Source: Verrucomicrobiota bacterium (lineage in GTDB: Bacteria > Verrucomicrobiota > Kiritimatiellia > SS1-B-03-39 > UBA6053). From it: a DNA stretch of 38,843 bases. Under the pieces are notes generated by a model. It was not told the DNA's origin, made no database searches, and saw only the letters and a list, made by a program, of their open reading frames with translations. The first letter of the stretch is position 1. Each line of letters starts with the position of its first letter. The position numbers were made by a program, and so were the translations under genes. The stretch covers positions 1 to 38,843 of the forward strand of contig JAFIGC010000040.1 in NCBI GenBank assembly GCA_020831635.1. Direction: 5' to 3'. Positions 26,101-34,167 of the stretch are shown piece by piece.

Positions 26101-26898
26101 GAGATCCGCGGCGACGCCCCCCGGCTGGTCAGCGAAAACCTTCTCGTGGAAGGCGCCTTCAACGTCAACTCCACCTCCGTCGAAGCTTGGCGGGCCTTGT
26201 TGTCCTCCACCCGGAATCTGATTATCAATCTCCAGGATCAGCCCCAGCCCAGGGAATTGGACGGCACCGCCTTTACCCGTACCGCCCTGCCCTTTGACTT
26301 TGAAGACGACAAATGGCACGGCTTCCGCAACCTCACAGACGCGCAGATTGACCGTCTCGCCCGGGAACTGGTACTTCAGGTCCAGACACGAGGACCTTTT
26401 CTCAACCTCGGCGACTTCATCAACCGACGCTTGGCGCCGTCCGGGCATGCCTCCCAACGCTCCGGCCCCCTTCAGTCCGCCATTGATGCCGCCGGGCTGA
26501 ATGATTCCTTCAATGTAACCCTGCAAAGCCGGGGATACAATGCGAACAACATCACCCCCCATGTGGCGCCACAGGTACAACCCGGTTCACCCGTAGCCAT
26601 GAACGCGCCCGGCTGGCTCAATCAGGCGGATATTCTGACCCTGATCGGCCCCCTACTCTCCGCGCGCGCCGACACCTTCACCATCCGGGCCTATGGAGAA
26701 CACGCCGGCTCACGGGCCTGGTGTGAAATGGTCGTCCAGCGGGTTCCTGAATATGTGGACAGCACCCGCAAAAAAGACCAACCCGCGCGCTGGGATCCCT
26801 CCGAGACACCTCCAGACTCCGACAGTTACGATACAACAACCCCCCGCCGCCGTTTTATCGTCACCCAGTTCCGATGGCTGAACCCAGAAGATGTTTGA
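23113..26898 (+). CDS. Verru_Chthon cassette protein A-like, pseudopilin-type giant protein
   Basis: The 1261-residue protein starts with a basic stretch and a type IV pilin-like/PilX-like helix: REGSALLVTLLVISLMLVTVLTF (about 15-37), followed by an amphipathic helix with QAKGNARLGAELALAQIQ. This is the layout of Verru_Chthon cassette protein A, a family described from Verrucomicrobium and Chthoniobacter with pseudopilin-like partners B, C and D. The long remainder contains DEGTKARFNLQDPF and a late helical region (YWVSDE, FLNLGDFINRRLAP) as in such proteins. It is probably anchored in the inner membrane, facing the periplasm. No B, C or D partner is adjacent. The start follows a GGAAGGGG site; a TGA-terminated four-codon frame lies just before it. 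Confidence 0.85.
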   Translation: MKFTRFSRPISQTREGSALLVTLLVISLMLVTVLTFTQVVRMELRKVISHQEMLQAKGNARLGAELALAQIQHLLGPDQRVSAPADVLRGSEGNLYRPSLNRHANKRHWVGVWDADGFDERSAANKPFLGWLVSGPPAESAEQDLSRVSSAPTGTNLVALVGEGSVERPEDGITLAPTPLTNAVGTYAYWVSDEGTKARFNLQDPFRGTSDFTERQFSMKSAQRHAAELFTYDNVNPLSSSGLYPLDDDGFTEMRERLANIEQLPLIPPAGSAAAGAYRQLYRNRFHDMTLVSRGVLADVRNGGLKTDLSLAFEMPLAEFNQSEFGAGSPYAEDPVHRPPGYPANEKITPMFRISDFTPFGFEPENSPNRGTYNSTHEMWANPQKNIAPVLRGPPWHLLRNYYRIYKQNDPDRGAYGLNQTSFVTSGGRQVYQGRGFFPEPVGFSFARRYAQDPHVWTYAQGYGPLGTNLTSSLELGRPIFPAISPVPLRVQVVTSLRMRPHTVTDEEGETATHYIPDVYIDPIVVLWNPYNVPVRTGTQQGQPLQISVRFIDFIMDLETDGTSNKVRLRNLFKDSNGSHLSYDPNSSEAFMLTLDDGGSGLVLEPGEVVIFTGTAQSVTYERIPGSDSFQVYSGVNLNMRPGIVSYLPEDSGILFEDPWELSLPAETSVRFQTTNVNVDPMTGQTVNLIHKFQFGGVSRNLPSGNPSGISPFFSSAEAGGTNMNTAWSASMSANSAELVDEKRPFFLYDAMLKSENSDFPVNMLAQYNVRAATFDQGLFTNSESMKHLPSTRQDDLWLGRSFRLQFGWDSLFSTHISTEGSRGAFWGGGPTSSSGSPRVTLFEIPRLPPLSLASLQHAQVLLMGDEPSFAIGNSILPIFVRPGEKISSQALNNRTGSASTFPNNLRVWNEARSPRSRNPWTMTRPDWSYLLNETLWDGYYLSSISPINGFASAHDSFAALQEGQPLPNSTLRAVKRPGETEADVRDKLFHSGGNREIRGDAPRLVSENLLVEGAFNVNSTSVEAWRALLSSTRNLIINLQDQPQPRELDGTAFTRTALPFDFEDDKWHGFRNLTDAQIDRLARELVLQVQTRGPFLNLGDFINRRLAPSGHASQRSGPLQSAIDAAGLNDSFNVTLQSRGYNANNITPHVAPQVQPGSPVAMNAPGWLNQADILTLIGPLLSARADTFTIRAYGEHAGSRAWCEMVVQRVPEYVDSTRKKDQPARWDPSETPPDSDSYDTTTPRRRFIVTQFRWLNPEDV

Positions 26899-26909
26899 GG
26901 TTGGTTGTG

Positions 26910-26927
26910 GGTTGTTGGTTGCCGGTT
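26910..26927 (+). repeat. 18-nt dispersed word, copy 2
   Basis: Identical to 6202-6219 and likewise placed just after a plus-strand stop codon. Confidence 0.7.
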
Positions 26928-26960
26928 AAAGGTTGCGGGTTGACTTCCCTCCCCCCCGGC

Positions 26961-27028
26961 CCCGAAAGCGGCACACCTCCGTTCGTCCCTCACTGCGCTA
27001 CCGCAGTCCAAAGACGCTTCGCGTCCGG
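26961..27028 (+). repeat. Dispersed intergenic repeat, copy 2
   Basis: Contains GCAGTCCAAAGACGCTTCGC and the GACGC-TTC-GCGTC palindrome, with AAAGCGGC on the left as in the other copies. The central part has diverged. It is in the same orientation as copy 1 and opposite to copy 3. Confidence 0.65.
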
Positions 27029-27116
27029 GCATGGAGAGTTGTGGCGGCATGACTTGGCAGTGGCGGATTCGGAAGAAACGGTAACTCGACAAAGTGCCCC
27101 GTTTCGAAAAGGGCCC

Positions 27117-27170
27117 GGACGCGAAGCGTCTTTGGAGTGCGTGTAGCGAGCTTGCGAGCTGCCGCTTTCC
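27117..27170 (-). repeat. Dispersed intergenic repeat, copy 3 (inverted)
   Basis: The reverse complement holds CTCGCTACACGCACTCCAAA followed by GACGCTTCGCGTCC, one mismatch from copy 1 in the core. Left of it, GGCAGCTCGCAAG corresponds to the AGCT-containing part of copy 1. Confidence 0.75.
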
Positions 27171-27240
27171 GCAACCCGAGATCCTTGCCGATGCGGCTGT
27201 CAGTTATCCGTTAAAAATTATCGGCAAGGGACTGCCGATC

Positions 27241-27305
27241 TACTCGTCATTCGTCACTCATCATTCGACACTCGCCATCACTCGCCATCACTCCGCACTC
27301 GTCAG
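27241..27305. repeat. Reiterated CACTCGCCAT / TCATTCGTCA words
   Basis: Short near-repeats follow one another, including CACTCGCCAT twice in a row, then CACTCCGCACTCGTCA. Similar wording (ACTCCGCATTCGTCACTC) occurs at 9433-9450. Both stretches lie immediately after the stop of a minus-strand gene. Confidence 0.6.
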
Positions 27306-28573
27306 AATCTTCGCCCAATGGCCAGTTCGAATTGGTAGCCGGACAGATCGATCCGAACGCGGTCGGGACCTACATTCAGATGGGTGGACTTGACCCATTC
27401 GTAGCCGCCGGAACCGTTGAGGTACCAGTTTTCAGACAAGCAGGCTTGGAGACCCACTTGAATGCCCGCACCCCAACGCCAGGACTGGTCGTCCGCATCG
27501 TCCCGCCAAGTGGCGATCTGACGTCCGTTGGAATCGCGGTAGTATTCATTCCGAGTCGCGGAGGCATCGATCAAGTTCAGCGTGGCCAATGGTTGGACGA
27601 AAAGCGAAACCCCTTCTTTTTCGCCCCAGACCCAACGGGGGCCGAATTGAAAAGTAAAGGCTTCAACGTCCAGTTCCAAATCCACTAAGCTCTGGGTCTG
27701 AAATCCCGAAGTGCGCGTGCTGCTTTGGGGAGAATCCGTTCTGGACAGGGTGTTGACGCTGTCCGGGGTGTCGGAAATCATGGGTCCAACGCCGCTGGGA
27801 TCACTCATGGTATAAGGCGCGGTTGGGAAAAAGGGATTCCCAAAGGTGTCGTAAGTGAACTGTTGCACTTCCGAACTGGTGACGGATGAGGTCACGCTGC
27901 GGGTGCTCACGTTTTGCCCAAACGCCGAACGGTTTCTGAAGTTCGCACCCAGGCCTTCAAGCCAACCCACCCGGAAAAGCAAACTCAACTCGTGGTTGCG
28001 TTCTTCTTCGCCCCGTTCCAGGTCTTCTTCGGTGGTTCTTTGACGCAGGTGATACCCAACGGCGGCCATGACCCCGAACCCATTGGTCTTCGTGGAATCA
28101 TTCCACCCGGACGGTCCGCTGTCTGTGACTTGCGTGGTGGTGCGGGTCGAGGACCCACTGGTCGCGGTCAACGAGCGTGTGAAAGTCAGGGTGCTCGCCC
28201 CGGCGTCGTATTGTCCCGGGGTTTCGTAAGCAAAAAACTGGGTCACTCCGGCCTCTTGGGCCCAAACCCAACCGGAAGGACCCACATAACCGTCGTCGAA
28301 CTGGCGAAATACCGCTGCGGAGCCGTCATCCGTCAAAAGCGCTCCGGGTGCCATGCTGGCAGCGCCCCGCGAACCGGGCGTGGCGACGTTGATTCCGGAG
28401 CCGGCGGCACGGGACCCGCCATCCACGGAGATTTTGACCCCTCCGCGATAGAAAGGGCCCGCTTCCACAAACCAATCCGCTTGTGCGGGGACTGCGGAAG
28501 AGACGAGGAGGATTGTCAGGAGCGCGAGCCCATTGGCCGATATTGCGCGCTTGTTTGTCTTTGGAGTTTTCAT
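27302..28573 (-). CDS. Outer-membrane beta-barrel protein
   Basis: A 423-residue protein with a signal peptide (basic MKTPKTNKRA, hydrophobic LALLTILLVSSAVPAQA) and alternating amphipathic strands ending in a terminal Phe (FELAIGRRF), the mark of proteins inserted into the outer membrane by BAM. The barrel-like strands are clearest in the last 150 residues (FTFQFGPRWVWGEKEG, VSLFVQPLATLNLI, GAGIQVGLQACL, WYLNGSGGYEWV). The start at 28573 is favoured by AAGGAA five bases upstream. It lies 41 bp after the ice-binding protein gene, so the two probably form an operon and may act together at the surface. Specific function unknown. Confidence 0.78.
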   Translation of the reverse strand: MKTPKTNKRAISANGLALLTILLVSSAVPAQADWFVEAGPFYRGGVKISVDGGSRAAGSGINVATPGSRGAASMAPGALLTDDGSAAVFRQFDDGYVGPSGWVWAQEAGVTQFFAYETPGQYDAGASTLTFTRSLTATSGSSTRTTTQVTDSGPSGWNDSTKTNGFGVMAAVGYHLRQRTTEEDLERGEEERNHELSLLFRVGWLEGLGANFRNRSAFGQNVSTRSVTSSVTSSEVQQFTYDTFGNPFFPTAPYTMSDPSGVGPMISDTPDSVNTLSRTDSPQSSTRTSGFQTQSLVDLELDVEAFTFQFGPRWVWGEKEGVSLFVQPLATLNLIDASATRNEYYRDSNGRQIATWRDDADDQSWRWGAGIQVGLQACLSENWYLNGSGGYEWVKSTHLNVGPDRVRIDLSGYQFELAIGRRF

Positions 28574-28614
28574 GGGATTCCTTTTCAGTTTCAAATGTTG
28601 GATGGGCTTGTGGG

Positions 28615-31122
28615 TCATGGGGTGACGGCGCGAACACGATAAAAGCGGCTATTGGTCATCGGGGCGGTGGCGGGAGGACCCTGGTCAATCCACTGGGTGA
28701 AATTCGCCCCCGCAAGCAGGTCCAAGGCCACCGTGTGCCATGTACCACCGTTGAGGTCATCCGTGTAGTCGATTTGATAATGGGTTCCGGCCACACTCGC
28801 GAATTCGATAAACACCCGACCGTCGTCCATCGTTTGAATGCGAGTGATGTTGGGCGCCAGATCCCCTTCCGCGGGCTGCGGGGTGTCGGCCATAATGAAT
28901 TGAATCTCGATCGTGGGCGGATGCTGGTCGGGACGGAAAGCCCCGGTGGAAAGATACACCACCGACAAATCGACGCTGGCGCCGGATTCAAAGGGAAACG
29001 CCATGGAAATGGCGACTCTTCCGTCCGGTTCGGGCGCGGTTCCGTTTTGGTTTTCCACCACGATACCGTCTTCTATGTCTGAGAACAGCAACCGAATGCC
29101 AATCGCATCGCAGGGCTCGTCGTTCCGCACCGTGATTTCCTGGGTAAAGCGGGGATTCCAAGGCTCCCAAGGAAGGAAGTCACTGCTGACCGTGGTGGGA
29201 TGTCCCACCACGTCAATGAGTAGAACCATCACTTGGTCGGGGACTTCCAGATCCGAGGCGGTCACCGTAATTTCCACCTGGCCCATGGAGAGGGCCTCCG
29301 TGCGGAGCTTGTTGTCCGCAGTGATCACCGCAGTCATAATCGTGGGATCACTGGAACTGGCCGTGTAGAACAAATTCTCTCCCGTAAAGCTACCTGACAA
29401 GTCATTTTCAAGCAAAGTTCCCAAGGTAATCGGGATTCCGCAGGACGGGGGAGCGGCCACGAATTGCGCCTCCACGGTGACATCCGCTTGGACATTGGTG
29501 TCGGTGCGGGGATTGTCGTTGGAGGGGTGGGTGCCCAACCATTCCACAAACACAAAACCGGGGGCGGCCTCGGCCGTGACTTCCGTCCCGTCGTCGCCTT
29601 CGTTGACAATCTGCGGGGAGACGCCATTGATACTTCCCCCAATGCCCGCGGTATAGGTTAGCGTATAGGTCACGGCTTCAAATTGCGCCTCCACGGTGAT
29701 GTCTTCCTGAACATCGGTGTCGGTCCGGGGATTGTCGTTGGAGGGATGGGTACCCAACCATTCCACAAACACAAAACCGGGGGCGGCCTCGGCCGTGACT
29801 TCCGTCCCGTCTTCCCCTTGGTCGACGATCTGCGGGGAAACGCCGGAAACGCTACCCCCGGGACCCGCCGTATACGTCAGGACAAACTGATTGGGCAAAA
29901 TTTCAACAAACTGCGCCTCAACGGTGATATCTTCCTGAACATTGAGGTCGGTGCGGGGATTGTCGATGGACCCGTCACTCCACTCCACGAACACAAATCC
30001 GGGTTCGGCGTTGGCCTCGACTTGGGTTCCGTCATCCCCTTCGGCGACGGTTTGCGGAGAAACCCCGGAAATATTGCCGCCAAGGCCCGCGGTATAGGTT
30101 AGGGTATATTCGGTAACAAACTGCGCCTCCACGGTGATATCTTCTTGAACATTGAGGTCGGTGCGGGGATTGTCGATGGACCCGTCACTCCATTCCACAA
30201 ACACAAAACCGGGTTCGGCGTTGGCCTCGACTTGGGTTCCGTCTTCGCCTTCCATCACAAACTGTGGAGAGTCTCCAAGAATGGAGCCCCCCAAACTTGC
30301 TTCATAAATCAAGGTGTATTGATTGATCTGTTCCGAATCCACAATGATGTTTTGGTCTAAATTTACAGCCGTCTGCGCCAAGAGCTTCCCGTTGAACGTG
30401 GCGTTGGTGAGCAAGTCGATCTTCGTTGCGGTCAACAGCACCCCTTCAAAATGCGCGGTGGTGCCAATCACGGCTCCGGAGCCACCCGCGACCTGCCAGA
30501 AAATATTCTTGGCTTGTGCACCCCCGGCCAAAATCACACTTTGGCCGCTCGATACGTTCAAATCACCTTCAATCTGGAAGATAAAGACCGCATCGGGGAC
30601 GCCACCGGCATCCAGCGTTACATTGTTACTGATCCCTACGCCCGTTCCCCATTTGTGAAGACCGGGGGAGATGGTCAGTCCGCCGATTTCTCCGCCACCC
30701 AGATTGGTGGTGTCCGGATCCGTCCGCCCAGCGGCTACCGTATAAGCCGTTTCCATGTCCGAGATGGCCGTGGTCATTTTGGTGGGGGTGGGTGGTGAAT
30801 AGTCCGAGGCATAGATTTCCCCAGTGACTTGGGCGGAGGTGGAAAACTCATTCGAGCTGTCCATGATCAATGCAAAGCCGGTGATGGCGGTGGAGTCGAT
30901 GGGACTCACCCCCATGTCGCCGGTGATGTCGGAGTCCGGCACATTGGTGATCCCGGACTTGGCCAGAATCACGAAATCACCGGCGGAGTTCAGGTTGATC
31001 GGATCTTCGGGGTGTCCGGCTTTGGCGGACGGGACCAAAAGGGCCGAACCAAGAATCAGGAGATGCATCCAACGGGAAATACCAATGCCGGAATATGATG
31101 AATTGAATATGGGGAATTTCAT
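28615..31122 (-). CDS. Surface protein: DUF3494 ice-binding domain plus four InlB-type repeats
   Basis: An 835-residue protein. A signal peptide (LLILGSALLVPSAKA) is followed by a DUF3494 ice-binding domain at about 44-262, recognised by NSAGDFVILAKSGITNVP, ITGDMGVSP, MSDMETAYTVAAGR-like SDMETAYTVAAGR, LGGGEIGGLTISPGLHKW, FIFQIEGDLNVSSG and GGAQAKNIFWQVAG. Four repeats of ~72 residues follow (269-556), each with PGFVFVEW and ITVEAQF, typical of divergent InlB B-repeats. The C-terminus (about 755-835, TRIQTMDDGRVFIEF...SRFYRVRAV) is the phylum's common terminal module, shared with the protein at 18.5-20.9 kb. In known family members DUF3494 adsorbs to ice or limits recrystallisation; the repeats suggest display at a distance from the cell. 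Ice binding has not been shown here and is inferred from the domain. Confidence 0.88.
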   Translation of the reverse strand: MKFPIFNSSYSGIGISRWMHLLILGSALLVPSAKAGHPEDPINLNSAGDFVILAKSGITNVPDSDITGDMGVSPIDSTAITGFALIMDSSNEFSTSAQVTGEIYASDYSPPTPTKMTTAISDMETAYTVAAGRTDPDTTNLGGGEIGGLTISPGLHKWGTGVGISNNVTLDAGGVPDAVFIFQIEGDLNVSSGQSVILAGGAQAKNIFWQVAGGSGAVIGTTAHFEGVLLTATKIDLLTNATFNGKLLAQTAVNLDQNIIVDSEQINQYTLIYEASLGGSILGDSPQFVMEGEDGTQVEANAEPGFVFVEWSDGSIDNPRTDLNVQEDITVEAQFVTEYTLTYTAGLGGNISGVSPQTVAEGDDGTQVEANAEPGFVFVEWSDGSIDNPRTDLNVQEDITVEAQFVEILPNQFVLTYTAGPGGSVSGVSPQIVDQGEDGTEVTAEAAPGFVFVEWLGTHPSNDNPRTDTDVQEDITVEAQFEAVTYTLTYTAGIGGSINGVSPQIVNEGDDGTEVTAEAAPGFVFVEWLGTHPSNDNPRTDTNVQADVTVEAQFVAAPPSCGIPITLGTLLENDLSGSFTGENLFYTASSSDPTIMTAVITADNKLRTEALSMGQVEITVTASDLEVPDQVMVLLIDVVGHPTTVSSDFLPWEPWNPRFTQEITVRNDEPCDAIGIRLLFSDIEDGIVVENQNGTAPEPDGRVAISMAFPFESGASVDLSVVYLSTGAFRPDQHPPTIEIQFIMADTPQPAEGDLAPNITRIQTMDDGRVFIEFASVAGTHYQIDYTDDLNGGTWHTVALDLLAGANFTQWIDQGPPATAPMTNSRFYRVRAVTP
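29455..30318 (-). repeat. Four tandem coding repeats (InlB B-type)
   Basis: Units at 30109-30318, 29887-30108, 29668-29886 and 29455-29667. Units 1 and 2 share SDGSIDNPRTDLNVQEDI; units 3 and 4 share LGTHPSNDNPRTDT. The pairs are nearly identical even at the DNA level, so recent pairwise duplication or gene conversion is likely. Confidence 0.85.
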
Positions 31123-31214
31123 GGTCGTGCCTTTTCGTGGGAGCGTGTTTTAAGTGGAATAAATGTCTTTTTGAATATGTGTGTAATGTAACACAGCCAC
31201 GTAAATGAAACCAT

Positions 31215-31232
31215 GGGGTATTACCCTACCCC
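31215..31232. promoter_or_regulatory. Inverted repeat, candidate operator upstream of the ice-binding gene
   Basis: GGGGTA-TTACCC-TACCCC is a perfect 6-bp inverted repeat with 6-bp spacer; an inner 11-mer GGGTATTACCC is also symmetric. It lies 93 bp upstream of the ice-binding gene start, in the 285-bp region divergent from purD. It has the same 6-6-6 layout as 21018-21035. Confidence 0.4.
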
Positions 31233-31407
31233 GACCCGGAGCACGCGCATCTGACCGATCAATGCAAGAATTTGTCTCAAACTTTGTCGATTTCACGACC
31301 CTCCGCGTTTTTTCGCTTTCCTATTGCAATTCCCGCTCGCCTGATTAGTGGAAAGAACCATCTTACCTGACGCCCCATTTCACAAGATTCCCGAGGAAAG
31401 CCCACGC

Positions 31408-32655
31408 ATGAAGATCCTGATTGTTGGCAAAGGCGGGCGCGAACACGCCTTGGCCCGTGCCCTGAAAGATTCCCCCTCCCAACCTGAAATTTATGCCTGT
31501 CCGGGCAGCGAAGGCATGTCTGCAGTGGCCCAACCGGTCCCCGGCATTCCCGATATCGCCGCCCTGATCGATTGGATGCGGCATCATGAAATCGATCTTT
31601 GCGTGGCCGGCGAGGAGGCCTGGCTGGCCCAAGGACTGGCGGACGCCTGCATCGCCGTCGGCATCCCCTGCTTCGGCCCTCCCATGAAAGGCGCACAATT
31701 GGAGAGCAGCAAAATCCACGCGAAGGAATTCATGACCCGCCATCAGGTCCCCACCGGGGGCTTTGAAGTGGTCGATTCCGCCGAAGCCTGCCGCGCCGCC
31801 ATTCACGCCTATCCCGCCGTGCTCAAATACAACGGTCTCGCCGCCGGCAAAGGCGTCGCCGTCTGCACCGGTCCGGAAATGGCGGAGGAATTCATCGACA
31901 TGGTTTTTACCCGCAAACAATTCGGCGAGGACCAAGTCTTCGTCGAGGAATTTCTCGAAGGCAAGGAAGTTTCGGTCATTTGCGCGGTGTCCGATGGCAA
32001 AGCCCTGTATTTTACCCCGGCCCGGGATTACAAACGGCTTAAGGAAAACGACGAAGGCCCCAACACCGGCGGCATGGGCGCGGTCGCCTCCCGTCGGCTT
32101 CTCCCCAAGGAAACCATCGACCAAATTCAGCGGGAAGTCATCGACCCCACCCTGCGCGGACTGGTGGAAGACGACCTGAACTACCGCGGTTTTCTCTATT
32201 TCGGCATCATTCTCACCCAAGATGGCCCCAAAGTCCTCGAATTCAACTGCCGCTTCGGAGACCCCGAGGCCCAGGCGGTGTTGCCGCTCATCGAAGGCGA
32301 CTTCGCCCATTTCCTCCTGAAAGCGGCCCAAGGCGAACTCGATCCCGGCCTCATACAATTCAACGAAGGTTGGTGCATCACCCTGGTGCTCGCCACCCGC
32401 GACTACCCTCGCAGCTCCGGCTCCGGCAGCCCCATCCACGGCCTCGATGACGTCACCGACGGACGCGTCTACCATGCCGGCACCCGCAAAACCGCCGACG
32501 GCGGCTTCGAAACCAATGGTGGACGCGTCCTCGCGGTCTCCCAAACCGGCGCCACCCGCGTGGAAGCCCGCGACGCCGCCTACGACGATCTCGCCAAAAT
32601 CACCTTCGACGGCGCCCAATTCCGCACCGACATCGGCACCCTACATTTCGAATAA
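31408..32655 (+). CDS. purD: Phosphoribosylamine-glycine ligase (GAR synthetase)
   Basis: Joins phosphoribosylamine and glycine with ATP, the second step of purine synthesis. The 415-residue length is normal. The ATP-grasp enzyme's landmarks are present: GKGGREHALA at the N-terminus, YNGLAAGKGVAVC, EEFLEGKEVSV, NTGGMGAV and the metal-binding LEFNCRFGDPEAQAVLPL. GAGGAAAG lies eight bases before the ATG. It is the first gene of a compact operon; pyrR begins four bases after its stop. A purine gene leading pyrimidine genes is noteworthy but not unknown in principle. Confidence 0.97.
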   Translation: MKILIVGKGGREHALARALKDSPSQPEIYACPGSEGMSAVAQPVPGIPDIAALIDWMRHHEIDLCVAGEEAWLAQGLADACIAVGIPCFGPPMKGAQLESSKIHAKEFMTRHQVPTGGFEVVDSAEACRAAIHAYPAVLKYNGLAAGKGVAVCTGPEMAEEFIDMVFTRKQFGEDQVFVEEFLEGKEVSVICAVSDGKALYFTPARDYKRLKENDEGPNTGGMGAVASRRLLPKETIDQIQREVIDPTLRGLVEDDLNYRGFLYFGIILTQDGPKVLEFNCRFGDPEAQAVLPLIEGDFAHFLLKAAQGELDPGLIQFNEGWCITLVLATRDYPRSSGSGSPIHGLDDVTDGRVYHAGTRKTADGGFETNGGRVLAVSQTGATRVEARDAAYDDLAKITFDGAQFRTDIGTLHFE

Positions 32656-32659
32656 GCTC

Positions 32660-33204
32660 ATGCGCGAAACCATCCTTTCCCAAGGCGAAGAAATCGAGGC
32701 CCTCCTCCAAAAGCTGGCCCGGGACCTCCACGCCGCCCACGGCGACAAACCCCTCGCCTTTGTCGGTATCCGCACCCGCGGCGTGATCCTCGCGGACCGC
32801 TTGGTGGCCATCCTCAAACCCCTGCGCGGACACATCGAACAGGGCACCCTCGATATTTCCCTCTATCGCGACGACCTCGACAATCTCGCCGCCCTCCCCC
32901 ACATCGAGGGCTCCGACATCCCCTTCGACGTCGAAGGCGCCACCGTCATTCTTTGCGACGACATCCTCTTCACCGGACGCACCATCCGCGCCGCCATGAA
33001 CGTGTTGCTCGACTACGGTCGCCCCGAGTGCATCGAGCTGGCCGTTCTGGCCGACCGGGGCCACCGCGAACTCCCCATCGCCGCCACTTGGTGCGGCGCC
33101 CGCGTCGAAACCCGACGCGAGGACTACCTGCGCGTTCATTTCAAAGAGACCGACGGACGCGACGACATCACCCACTATACCACCAAAGAGGCAAGGGAGA
33201 CCGA

Positions 33205-33208
<4 letters not shown>
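32660..33208 (+). CDS. pyrR: PyrR: pyrimidine operon regulator / uracil phosphoribosyltransferase
   Basis: A 182-residue phosphoribosyltransferase-fold protein. The PRPP-binding loop is VILCDDILFTGRTIRAAM, and LYRDDL and AVLADRGHRELP are conserved in the PyrR family. Family members bind pyr mRNA to promote attenuation when UMP is high and may also have uracil phosphoribosyltransferase activity. I found no recognisable PyrR-binding hairpin or attenuator upstream of purD or within the operon. It overlaps pyrB by ATGA, so translation is coupled. The order pyrR-pyrB-pyrC is the classical one. Confidence 0.94.

Positions 33209-34163
<955 letters not shown>

Positions 34164-34167
<4 letters not shown>

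Larger units (their letters stand above)
26899..27301. other. Gene-free, repeat-rich spacer
   Basis: About 400 bp with no credible gene. It carries copy 2 of the 18-nt word (26910-26927), two copies of the dispersed repeat in opposite orientation (26961-27028 and 27117-27170), and a run of reiterated CACTCG/TCATTCG words (27241-27305). The two inverted copies could fold on each other around about 90 nt. Confidence 0.7.

Noticed and set aside
29455-30318. Possible CRISPR-like array
   Set aside because: Units are over 200 bp, in frame, and encode a known protein repeat; there are no spacers.
31123-31407. PyrR attenuator or purine riboswitch upstream of purD
   Set aside because: No PyrR-loop consensus, no purine aptamer core and no terminator/antiterminator pair were found by eye.
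31363-32619. Long minus-strand frame opposite purD
   Set aside because: Glycine/alanine-rich shadow of a clear purD; no motif.
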